Source: Acidobacteriota bacterium | Lineage (GTDB): Bacteria > Acidobacteriota > Terriglobia > Terriglobales > Acidobacteriaceae | Reading direction: 5' to 3' | Assembly: GCA_021798235.1 (NCBI GenBank) | Contig: JAJZMO010000342.1 | Span: 1 to 11,140 of the forward strand | Length of the DNA stretch: 11,140 nucleotides | Shown: piece after piece, positions 1-8,377 of the stretch | Layout of the letters: each line of letters starts with the position of its first letter | Position numbering within the stretch: the stretch's first letter is position 1 | Made by a program: the position numbers and the translations under genes | The notes under the pieces: model-generated | Told to the model about the DNA's origin: nothing | Databases searched by the model: none | The model's input: the letters and a program-made list of their open reading frames with translations, nothing else

Positions 1-1229
1 CCGAGCAGCATCAGGTTGACCAGCTCCTGAATCGTGGCGACGGAATTTTTATGCTGCGTCAGCCCCATGGCCCAGCAGGCGATCATCGCTTGGGAGCGCA
101 AAATAATTTGTGCAAGAGATTCGATCTTCGCGCGTGGCAGGCCGCTGAAGGCTTCGATCTCATTCCAGGGAACCGCGAGCGCCTGTTCGCGGAAAGTTTC
201 GAAGCCATGCGTATGCGCGCGCAGAAATTCATGGTGGAGCACTTGGCCGGGACGCCGCGCTTCCTCTTCCAAAATGCAGCGGATGATGCCTTTGAGCAGC
301 GCAAGGTCGCCGTTGATGCGCACCTGCACAAAGTGGCTGGCGATGGGTGTACCGCGTCCCAAGAGATGCAGCGGTTCCTGCGGATGCGCGAAGCGCTCCA
401 GCCCAACCTCGCGCAGTGGATTGATGCTGACAATCGTGGATCCGCGTCGCGCAGCGGCTTGCAGATATGTCAACATGCGCGGATGATTCGTACCGGGGTT
501 CTGGCCCAGAATGAGAATGGTGTCGGCCAGTTCAAAGTCGCGCAGAGTCACCGTACCTTTGCCCACGCCGATGGTGGGCAGCAGCGCTGCGCCCGAAGAT
601 TCATGGCACATGTTGGAGCAGTCGGGCAGATTGTTGGTGCCCAACTCGCGCGCAAAAAGCTGGTAGAGAAACGCCGCCTCATTGCTGGTGCGACCCGAGG
701 TGTAAAAGATGGCTTCGTTCGGATTGGCCAGGGCATTCAACTCGCTGGACAGCAATGCAAAGGCTGCATCCCAGTCGATGGGTTGGTAGTGGTCGCTGCC
801 AGCGGGCAGAAACATGGGCGTGGTCAGGCGGCCTTGCTGGCTCAACCAGTGGTCTGATTTTCGCGTTAGGTCGCTGACGCTCCAAGCGTGAAAAAAGTCC
901 GCGTGGATGCGCTGACTGGTGGCCTCTTCGGCAATGGCCTTGGCTCCGTTTTCGCAGTATTCGTTGATGCTGCGGTGCGTGTCCGGATCGGGCCAGGCGC
1001 AGCCGGGGCAGTCAAAGCCATCAAACTGGTTGACGCGCAACAGGGCAGGGAGGCCGCGCAGCAGGCCGGGCTGCTCCAACGTGAACTCGATGGTCTTGGC
1101 GATGGCCTCGGCCCCGGCGGCCACGTGCGCGCGCTCTTCGATGCGCGGCGGGTGAGGCTCCAGCGGCGGCTGCGCGTGGCGCGTCCTGTCTGGCGTTGGC
1201 TCCTGCGGAGTGTGGGTGTTGGCGCTCAC
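1..1229 (-). CDS. FdhF/YdeP-family molybdopterin oxidoreductase, N-terminal part (3' end off the left edge)
   Basis: This is the first 409 codons of an FdhF/YdeP-type bis-MGD oxidoreductase; family members run to about 760 residues, so roughly half is visible. The frame translates without a stop from 1229 to the edge. Near the N-terminus is DCPGCAWPDP (Cys74, Cys77) followed by YCENGAKAIAEEAT (Cys92), likely an Fe-S site. Then come FYTSGRTSNEAAFLYQLFAR, DCSNMCHESSG and GQNPGTNHPRML, all typical of E. coli YdeP. Cys208 in NMCHE aligns with the selenocysteine/cysteine molybdenum ligand of formate dehydrogenase H. The true substrate is unknown; YdeP of E. coli is linked to acid resistance, and formate dehydrogenase activity should not be assumed. 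I chose GTG 1229 because AGGGAGG lies just upstream, although the spacing is only 3 nt. In-frame ATG 1259 is the alternative but has no ribosome site. It is transcribed divergently from acs. Confidence 0.88.
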   Translation of the reverse strand, partial: MSANTHTPQEPTPDRTRHAQPPLEPHPPRIEERAHVAAGAEAIAKTIEFTLEQPGLLRGLPALLRVNQFDGFDCPGCAWPDPDTHRSINEYCENGAKAIAEEATSQRIHADFFHAWSVSDLTRKSDHWLSQQGRLTTPMFLPAGSDHYQPIDWDAAFALLSSELNALANPNEAIFYTSGRTSNEAAFLYQLFARELGTNNLPDCSNMCHESSGAALLPTIGVGKGTVTLRDFELADTILILGQNPGTNHPRMLTYLQAAARRGSTIVSINPLREVGLERFAHPQEPLHLLGRGTPIASHFVQVRINGDLALLKGIIRCILEEEARRPGQVLHHEFLRAHTHGFETFREQALAVPWNEIEAFSGLPRAKIESLAQIILRSQAMIACWAMGLTQHKNSVATIQELVNLMLL

Positions 1230-1317
1230 GAGCCTCCCTTTACGTGCAGAGTCCATCATCGCGCGAATTGAAAAAGATTGCACTATGGGCAGGGCATCCA
1301 TCTCGGCACCCATTTTT

Positions 1318-1344
1318 TTGAAAGATTTAGTTGCCGTCTATACA
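1318..1344 (+). promoter_or_regulatory. Candidate sigma70-type promoter for acs
   Basis: TTGAAA (1318-1323) and TATACA (1339-1344) are separated by 15 bp, slightly short for a sigma70 promoter. Transcription would start near 1351 and leave a leader of about 90 nt before acs. The -10 box overlaps the candidate minus-strand -10 of the divergent oxidoreductase gene. An inverted repeat, TACAG-GAAAAA-CTGTA (1341-1356), begins inside this -10, followed by a second ACTGT (1356-1360). It could be an operator, but no regulator can be named. The rest of 1230-1442 shows nothing else I can support. Confidence 0.35.
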
Positions 1345-1365
1345 GGAAAAACTGTACTGTTTCGA
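1337..1365 (-). promoter_or_regulatory. Candidate promoter for the FdhF/YdeP-type gene, overlapping the acs promoter
   Basis: On the minus strand TCGAAA (1365-1360) and TATAGA (1342-1337) are 17 bp apart, each matching the sigma70 consensus at four of six bases. The -10 shares bases with the plus-strand TATACA, so the two genes may compete for polymerase. The match is modest and could be chance in this A/T-rich spacer. Confidence 0.25.
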
Positions 1366-1442
1366 GTAGGAAAAATTTCCAGCACGCAGTTGTTGTATTC
1401 TTCCGATCATATTTGCATTGCAAGAAATTAGGATGATTCCGC

Positions 1443-3404
<1,962 letters not shown>

Positions 3405-3410
3405 CTCCGC

Positions 3411-4607
3411 TTGGCAACGGAGACCGCATCCACAGTTGCACCTGTTCCCCTTGCTGGCCCGGGCACGCATGTGCCCGCGCTGGACGGTGTGCGCGGCCTA
3501 GCGATCCTGATGGTGCTGGTGTTTCATCTCCTGCTATTCAATGACATTGGAAGCCGGTGGGCGGAGGCCCTGTCCCAGTTGCGGGGGCTGTGTGGCGCTG
3601 GTGTCGACTTATTTTTTGTCCTTTCAGGATTTCTCATCACGGGCATCCTGTATGACACATTGCACAGCGAGCATTATTTTCGCAACTTTTACATACGCAG
3701 ATTTCTGCGCATCTTTCCGCTCTACTATGGATTTTTATTTCTGCTGCTGGCGCTGACGCCTTGGTTGCATGTGACCTGGGGTGGACGGCAGTTTGTTCTG
3801 CTCGCCTATCTGCAAAACACAGCCATTTGGTTTCCGGTCTCAGGCTTTCATCCGTCTTTAGTGGTAGACCTTAATCACTTTTGGTCACTAGCGGTGGAAG
3901 AACAGTTTTATTGCGTCTGGCCCCTGGTGGTTTTTCTGGTGCGAGACCGGAAACGGCTGATGCAACTTGCGTTGGGACTGTCTGCCTGCGCGCTGGCACT
4001 GCGGATTGCGCTGGCCACGTACAGCACGGCGCTGGCCAGCGGCATTGTGCATGAGTGGACGCTTTGCCGCATGGATACATTGATGCTGGGCGGGGTGCTG
4101 GCCCTGTGGCTGCGCGGGGACGGATCATTTATACGCTCTGCAGAACGCCATCGCATGCTGCCCGCGATCTTTTTCTGGGCCGTAGTCCTTCTGATTTCCG
4201 TATATGCAGTGATCCATCCGCGTGTGGGTTTTGGGTACGGATTTTTCGGCGCTACCTATGGTGGAACGCTGCTGGCTTTGGCGTTTGCGGTGCTGATATT
4301 CCTATCCATCCAGCCCGGAACACGATGGAACCGTTTCTTCTCCGTGGCATGGCTGCGCAGTTTTGGAAAATATAGTTATGGGATCTATGTGCTGCACATT
4401 CTTGTTGGGTACCTTCTGAGCACCACGATCCGCAAGTGGCTGGGGACCAGCCTGCGCATTTGGCTGACGCCGCAGCTGCACTCCCGGCCAGCGGCGATTC
4501 TGGTGGAGTTTGCCGTCAGCGTCAGCGTGGTCTATGCGGCGGCATGGCTCAGTTACAACTTGTATGAAGTGCGCTTCCTGCGTCTCAAGCGCCGCTTTGC
4601 TGCTTAA
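3411..4607 (+). CDS. Membrane acyltransferase family 3 protein (OafA/YrhL-like)
   Basis: This is a 398-residue integral membrane acyltransferase of the family that O-acetylates or otherwise acylates cell-surface sugars. The defining N-terminal motif is PALDGVRGLAILMVLVFH, with the likely catalytic His39. It is followed by GVDLFFVLSGFLITG (64-78), the basic YIRRFLRIFPLYY stretch (94-106), and HFWSLAVEEQFYCVWPL (from 156), which are all standard for the family. About ten hydrophobic spans are visible, and there is no C-terminal SGNH domain, so an acceptor-loading partner could be separate. The TTG start at 3411 is chosen for its well-placed ribosome site. The gene follows acs by 6 nt. Co-expression with an acetyl-CoA-producing enzyme fits an acetyl donor, but this is inference. 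No polysaccharide genes adjoin it, so the acceptor is unknown. Confidence 0.9.
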   Translation: MATETASTVAPVPLAGPGTHVPALDGVRGLAILMVLVFHLLLFNDIGSRWAEALSQLRGLCGAGVDLFFVLSGFLITGILYDTLHSEHYFRNFYIRRFLRIFPLYYGFLFLLLALTPWLHVTWGGRQFVLLAYLQNTAIWFPVSGFHPSLVVDLNHFWSLAVEEQFYCVWPLVVFLVRDRKRLMQLALGLSACALALRIALATYSTALASGIVHEWTLCRMDTLMLGGVLALWLRGDGSFIRSAERHRMLPAIFFWAVVLLISVYAVIHPRVGFGYGFFGATYGGTLLALAFAVLIFLSIQPGTRWNRFFSVAWLRSFGKYSYGIYVLHILVGYLLSTTIRKWLGTSLRIWLTPQLHSRPAAILVEFAVSVSVVYAAAWLSYNLYEVRFLRLKRRFAA

Positions 4608-4614
4608 GGGGAGA

Positions 4615-4698
4615 CGCTTCACAAGCGCGGATCGCTCCCTCAGCGGCTCAAGCCGCACTGCGAGGCTTGGACAAGGGGACGGGCTGAAGCCCGTCCCC
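4615..4698. repeat. Cluster of three hairpins between convergent genes, REP-like intergenic element
   Basis: Three perfect stems lie in a row. CGCTT/AAGCG (4615-4627) has a 3-nt loop. GCGGC/GCCGC (4643-4656) has loop TCAA. A 10-bp stem GGGGACGGGC/GCCCGTCCCC (4675-4698) has loop TGAA. The second stem can be extended by CAG/CTG across a bulged A. The last two share the same plan, a G/C stem around a T-C/G-AA loop, and resemble the paired-hairpin repeats I recall from acidobacterial genomes. No T-run follows on either strand, so this is not a classical terminator, although it may block transcripts from either side or protect mRNA 3' ends. Confidence 0.65.
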
Positions 4699-4726
4699 AT
4701 CCCAACAACAGATTCCCAACAACAGA
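4699..4726. repeat. Two-copy 14-bp tandem repeat beside the hairpins
   Basis: ATCCCAACAACAGA (4699-4712) is followed immediately by TTCCCAACAACAGA (4713-4726), with one mismatch. It directly adjoins the 10-bp hairpin. It may be part of the same repeat element or simple replication slippage. No function is evident. Confidence 0.75.
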
Positions 4727-4753
4727 CTTGTTCAGAGATTTCTTGAAAGATTC

Positions 4754-4800
4754 AGTGGAGTCTGTGCCGCTCTGCGGGTCGACATATTTTCGATTCCACT
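4754..4800. other. Nested hairpin overlapping the stop codon of the SnoaL-like gene
   Basis: AGTGGAGTC (4754-4762) pairs with GATTCCACT (4792-4800) over 9 bp with one G-T pair. The loop holds a second small stem, CCGC/GCGG (4767-4777). The outer arm reaches the first base of the minus-strand stop codon. It could be an mRNA 3'-end structure for the minus-strand gene, but there is no T-run. The remaining bases of the spacer (4727-4753) show nothing recognisable. Confidence 0.3.
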
Positions 4801-5387
4801 CACTTCTTCTCATCCACGCTGCACGTGCAGGCGGTGGGAGCATCTTCGTTGCTGGATTCCAGCATCACCTTCCAGGTTCCATCCGTCTCTTTCTTCCAGA
4901 CGGTCATATAGCGGCCATGCGTCGGGGGCAAATTCTTCGCGTGTCCTTCGTAATGCCCCCACGTGTAGCCCATGTCGCCCGAGGGTGCGAGTTGGCCGCC
5001 CTCCGGTGTCCATGTCAGTTGGTAATCCTGTGGCGACCAGCGTGCCTGCGCGGCAATCGCCGTTTGTCCAATGACCGCCGCAGCACGATTGCCCAGTGTC
5101 ACGCCATCCTTGTCAAAGAAGGAAGCAAAGGCTGTGCCGCCGCCTTCTGCCACGGCTGCGGCAAACTTCTTTTCCAGTCCGAACAGAAACGCTTCGCCTG
5201 GTGTCAGCGTGGGTGAGGTCAGCAGATCGGGTGCAGAGAGGTTTTCTTGCACTCCCGGCAAAAGATCGAGCGAAGGTTTTTGTGTTGCCGGAGCCGCAGC
5301 GCTTGTCTGTGCCAGGCAAGAACCACAGCTAACGAGTATGACTGCCCAAGAGATTCCATTCCAAAGCGAGATTTTTTTTTGCGCCAT
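4800..5387 (-). CDS. Exported SnoaL/DUF4440-like (NTF2-fold) protein
   Basis: This is a 195-residue protein with a basic start, a hydrophobic core and a small-residue region ending around CLAQ, so it is exported. LVSC just before could also act as a lipobox, so a lipoprotein is possible. The mature part from about residue 60 has the pattern of DUF4440/SnoaL-like domains: GEAFLFGLEKKFAAAVAEG, a short helix with AFASFFDKDGV, VIGQTAIAAQ, MGYTWGHYEG, a GRYMTVWKK strand and a WKVMLESSNED strand. Such domains are small alpha+beta cones used as enzymes or ligand-binding proteins; the specific role is unknown. The tail has two cysteines (ACTCSVDEKK). I start at ATG 5387 because AGGA lies 9 nt upstream; a TTG one codon earlier is less likely. 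A nine-A run follows the start. It is divergent from dxs and convergent with the acyltransferase gene. Confidence 0.85.
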   Translation of the reverse strand: MAQKKISLWNGISWAVILVSCGSCLAQTSAAAPATQKPSLDLLPGVQENLSAPDLLTSPTLTPGEAFLFGLEKKFAAAVAEGGGTAFASFFDKDGVTLGNRAAAVIGQTAIAAQARWSPQDYQLTWTPEGGQLAPSGDMGYTWGHYEGHAKNLPPTHGRYMTVWKKETDGTWKVMLESSNEDAPTACTCSVDEKK

Positions 5388-5428
5388 CAACCGCCATCCT
5401 GTAGGAGCCAGAGTGCATCCTTGGCGCT

Positions 5429-5458
5429 ATGGTACCCGCGACACAAATGCTTTGTCAT
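5429..5458 (-). promoter_or_regulatory. Candidate sigma70-type promoter for the SnoaL-like gene
   Basis: On the minus strand ATGACA (5458-5453, five of six bases) and TACCAT (5434-5429, four of six) are 18 bp apart. The predicted start lies near 5422, giving a leader of about 35 nt that carries the ribosome site. It is one of the better promoter matches in the window. Confidence 0.4.
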
Positions 5459-5540
5459 TCCGTGTGCGGTCGCGCCATCCCCGGTTTCCCCAGCCGCCAC
5501 ACGGCTGCCAAACATCTGCTAAACCTTGCACCGTTTCCGG

Positions 5541-5546
5541 TATACT
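5541..5546 (+). promoter_or_regulatory. Candidate -10 box TATACT upstream of dxs
   Basis: TATACT matches five of six consensus bases and lies 94 bp before ATG 5641. No acceptable -35 sits 16-18 bp upstream; the nearest TTGCAC (5526-5531) leaves only 9 bp. If used, it would need an activator or give a weak promoter. The rest of the 5459-5640 spacer shows no further promoter or riboswitch that I recognise. Confidence 0.3.
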
Positions 5547-5640
5547 AGAGCCAGTGTTCCCCAGCGCGGACGCAGCCCAGTTGGGGCCGTAGACAAGGCT
5601 GCGCGGTATCTTTTGAGGAGTCAAAGCGTGCTCGCCAAGG

Positions 5641-7554
5641 ATGGCGACACGCAGCCAGCAGATGAGCCAGATTCTCGACACCATCCAATCTCCGCGCGAC
5701 ATCAAAAACCTCCCCTTGGCGGATCTGGAGCGATTGGCGCAGGAGATTCGCGAGCGCATGATTCAAGTGCTCTCGAAGACCGGCGGACATCTGGGGCCGA
5801 ACCTCGGCGTGGTCGAACTCACCCTGGCCATGCACGTTGTTTTTGACACGCCCAAGGATCACTTCACCTTTGACGTCAGCCATCAGGCCTATGTACACAA
5901 GCTGCTGACGGGCCGTCGCGAGCAGTTCCATACCATGCGCCAACCTGGCGGCTTGAACGGCTTTATGCTGCGCACGGAAAGCGAGCACGATTGTTACGGC
6001 GCAGGCCACGCGGGCACGGCCATCTCTGCCGCGCTGGGCATGGCCGTTGCACGCGACCTGGCTGGCCGCGATGAAAATGTGATTGCCGTTGCCGGCGATG
6101 CGGCCTTTACCAATGGCATCTCCTACGAAGCGCTGAACAACATTGCAGCGCAAACCAAGCGCCTCATCGTCGTGCTCAACGACAATGAGTGGTCGATAGA
6201 TCGCAACGTTGGGGCCATCGCCTCCTACTTCCATCGCATTGTTACAAATGAGCGCTACGCGCATCTGCATGAACGCGCCATCCGACTGATCGAAAAACTG
6301 GGCGGCTCCAATGCGCGCAAAGTAGCACGGCGTGCGGAGGAAGCGGCCAAAGGCCTGCTCTGGCCCTCATTTTTGTTTGAGGAGTTTGGGCTTACCTACT
6401 ACGGCCCCATCGACGGCCATGATCTTGGCTTGCTCATCGAGACTTTCCGCTTCTTAAAGACGCAGGATCGTCCCGTCATTCTGCATGTGCTCACGCAAAA
6501 GGGCCGCGGTTTTCAACCTGCGCTGGACAAGCAGAAAAAATTCCACGGCGTCAGTCCGTACCATCCAGAAACCGGTGAGACCAAATCCGCCGGACAAAAA
6601 ACCTACTCGGAGGTTTTCGCCGAGACGATGGTCAAGCTGGCGGACACGAATGATCGCGTTGTTGCCATCACCGCAGCCATGCCCAACGGCACGGCGCTGG
6701 ATCTGTTTCGTCCGCATCATCCCAAGCGCTATTTTGACGTCGGCATCGCCGAAGAACATGCCGTCATTTTTGCGGCGGGCATGGCTACGCAGGGCTACAA
6801 ACCGTGCTGCGCCATTTACTCCACGTTTTTGCAACGCGCGGTTGATCCCATCATTCACGACGTCTGCCTCCAAGAATTGCCCGTCGTATTCTGCATGGAT
6901 CGAGCTGGTCTCTCCGGAGACGATGGTCCCACGCACCACGGACTCTTCGACATTAGTTATCTGCGCGGCGTTCCCAATCTTGTGCTGATGGCGCCAAGCA
7001 ATGAGGACGAGCTGGCCGATATGCTCTGCACCGCAGTGGAACACAACGGACCCAGCGCCGTCCGCTATCCGCGCGGCACCGGACCGGGCGTAGCCGTCAA
7101 GCCAACCCCAGCAGCCCTGCCAATCGGCAAGGCGCAGGTGCTGCGTCAGGGCGGGGAAGTAGTCATTCTTGGCTTGGGCGCGATGCTGGACACTGCCACC
7201 GAACTGGCTGACCTGCTGGAGCAGCAGGATTGCCCAGTCACGCTCATCAATCCGCGCTTCATCAAGCCGCTGGATGAAGAGTTGATCGCTGAAGCCGCTC
7301 GCAACGCCAGCGTGCTCCTCACGCTGGAGGATCATGTTTTGATGGGCGGATTTGGCAGTGCGGTGTTGGAGTGCCTCCAGCTCCGCCAGATCCATACACC
7401 CGTGGTGCGCATCGGTTGGCCCGACCAGTTCATTGAGCACGGCAAGGTGGATCAGCTGCGCGCAAAGTATGGCCTGACCGCCAGCGCCGCTCTGGCACAA
7501 CTCCAACCCTACTTGCGCCATTCGCGCTCGTTGCATCTAACGGCACAGCGGTAA
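5641..7554 (+). CDS. dxs: 1-deoxy-D-xylulose-5-phosphate synthase, divergent type
   Basis: It condenses pyruvate and glyceraldehyde 3-phosphate to DXP using thiamine diphosphate, the entry step of the MEP isoprenoid pathway and a source for thiamine and pyridoxal synthesis. At 637 residues the length is normal. Visible in order are GGHLGPNLGVVELTLAMH (His50), DVSHQAYVHKLLTGR, GAGHAGTAISAALGMA, the cofactor/metal motif GDAAFTNG...NDNE (Asp153, Asn182), YYGPIDGHD, DVGIAEEHAV with catalytic Glu371, AIYSTFLQRAVDPIIHDV, DRAGLSGDDGPTHHG (His432) and YPRGTG. Several positions differ from the usual motifs: GDA for GDG, NEW for NEM, EEH for EQH and THHG for THQG. ATG 5641 is the longest possible start in frame (TGA at 5614), but it has no spaced ribosome site; ATG 5662 would also fit. 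The SnoaL-like gene is divergent and an outer-membrane protein gene follows. Confidence 0.93.
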   Translation: MATRSQQMSQILDTIQSPRDIKNLPLADLERLAQEIRERMIQVLSKTGGHLGPNLGVVELTLAMHVVFDTPKDHFTFDVSHQAYVHKLLTGRREQFHTMRQPGGLNGFMLRTESEHDCYGAGHAGTAISAALGMAVARDLAGRDENVIAVAGDAAFTNGISYEALNNIAAQTKRLIVVLNDNEWSIDRNVGAIASYFHRIVTNERYAHLHERAIRLIEKLGGSNARKVARRAEEAAKGLLWPSFLFEEFGLTYYGPIDGHDLGLLIETFRFLKTQDRPVILHVLTQKGRGFQPALDKQKKFHGVSPYHPETGETKSAGQKTYSEVFAETMVKLADTNDRVVAITAAMPNGTALDLFRPHHPKRYFDVGIAEEHAVIFAAGMATQGYKPCCAIYSTFLQRAVDPIIHDVCLQELPVVFCMDRAGLSGDDGPTHHGLFDISYLRGVPNLVLMAPSNEDELADMLCTAVEHNGPSAVRYPRGTGPGVAVKPTPAALPIGKAQVLRQGGEVVILGLGAMLDTATELADLLEQQDCPVTLINPRFIKPLDEELIAEAARNASVLLTLEDHVLMGGFGSAVLECLQLRQIHTPVVRIGWPDQFIEHGKVDQLRAKYGLTASAALAQLQPYLRHSRSLHLTAQR

Positions 7555-7605
7555 AGTGCCCGCTTTGGCGTGACGAGCTTCTGGTGTGCGAAGATAAAGA
7601 CAGCA

Positions 7606-8307
7606 ATGAATATGCCTCAGAAGCGTTTTTGTATGCATTCTTTTTTGCCGCGTGTTTGTAGCGGCCTGTTCCTGCTGGCGTTGGTGGTGGCTCTTGCATC
7701 CACGGCTCATGCGCAGACGGACCTCAACCTAAACCTGTACGAAGCGTTGCCGATGTCGGCCAGCAAGCCTGTCACAGAGACGGGTGGCGTGGTCACCGAT
7801 CCCGGCGTGAATCAGTCGGCGGATCCATCCCTGGGCTTTCGCATGGGATTGCGGCACATGTTCCATCCGCACTTTGGGTTGGAAGTGAACTGGGGCTACA
7901 ATCGCGCAACGCAGCACTTCTCTGGCTCTGTGCAAACGGATGCCACGGTGTACTCGCACGCCAAGCCGTTTACGATCGACTACGTCTCGCGCATCAAGAC
8001 GTACAAGGGCTTCCAATTTTTCTGGCTGGCCGGGGCCGGATTTGTCTCCTATGACATCTCCAGCTACGGGACAGGCAGTAGTAGCAGCAGCGTGGTCACG
8101 GAGCCAGCGCAGTCGGAGATTCTGCCGGCAGGCGAATATGGCGTGGGTGCCGATTACCACCTGCACGCATTGCCAAAGTTCCTGGGGCTGCGCTTGCAGT
8201 ATCGTGCGATTGTGGAACATGCGCCCGATTATCGGCTTACCTATTTGTCCACGAACAATCTGATCAACATCTCCGAGCCGAGCGTGGGCATCACACTCAA
8301 GTTCTAA
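7606..8307 (+). CDS. Small outer-membrane beta-barrel protein
   Basis: This is a 233-residue protein with a clear signal peptide: basic N-region, a hydrophobic stretch with LFLLALVVALAS, and an AHA-Q cleavage site near residue 37. The mature part alternates polar and hydrophobic or aromatic residues in short strands, for example LGFRMGLRHMF, FGLEVNWGYNR, FQFFWLAGAGFVSYDI, GEYGVGADYHL and LGLRLQYRAIV. It ends in VGITLKF, a C-terminal phenylalanine as read by the BAM complex. This fits an eight-strand-class OmpW/OMP_b-brl-like barrel; no substrate can be inferred. A serine-rich stretch (GTGSSSSS) is probably an extracellular loop. ATG 7606 is preferred over GTG 7570, with ATG 7612 also possible; no strong ribosome site distinguishes them. 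It starts 51 bp after dxs and may be read through from it. The 3' end is convergent with the mocR-type gene. Confidence 0.82.
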   Translation: MNMPQKRFCMHSFLPRVCSGLFLLALVVALASTAHAQTDLNLNLYEALPMSASKPVTETGGVVTDPGVNQSADPSLGFRMGLRHMFHPHFGLEVNWGYNRATQHFSGSVQTDATVYSHAKPFTIDYVSRIKTYKGFQFFWLAGAGFVSYDISSYGTGSSSSSVVTEPAQSEILPAGEYGVGADYHLHALPKFLGLRLQYRAIVEHAPDYRLTYLSTNNLINISEPSVGITLKF

Positions 8308-8326
8308 CGGCAATACAGGCCAATCG

Positions 8327-8377
8327 AAAGCCCTGCGTCTGACGGTCGCTTAGCGCGACGGTTTGCTGCGGGGCTTT
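8327..8377 (+). terminator. Candidate long-stem hairpin at the convergent 3' ends
   Basis: AAAGCCCTGC (8327-8336) pairs with GCGGGGCTTT (8368-8377) over 10 bp with one G-T pair. The 31-nt loop contains a further stem, GTCGC/GCGAC (8345-8359). It lies 20 bp after the barrel gene and overlaps the last codons of the mocR-type gene. The T-run is weak (CTTT), so rho-independent termination is only possible, not shown. Confidence 0.3.

Noticed and set aside
51..857. A 268-codon plus-strand open frame over the left end.
   Set aside because: The opposite strand encodes conserved YdeP-type motifs throughout; this frame has no independent support.
4675..4698. The 10-bp hairpin as a rho-independent terminator for the acyltransferase gene.
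   Set aside because: No T-run follows on either strand, and a similar neighbouring hairpin points to a repeat element.
5628..5846. GTG 5628 with a good ribosome site as a separate small gene before dxs.
   Set aside because: Its translation is low-complexity in composition, has no recognisable motif and overlaps the dxs coding region; kept only as a finding about the start.
6454..7536. A 360-codon minus-strand open frame opposite dxs.
   Set aside because: It lies wholly inside the coding region of a well-supported gene and its translation looks like an antisense shadow.
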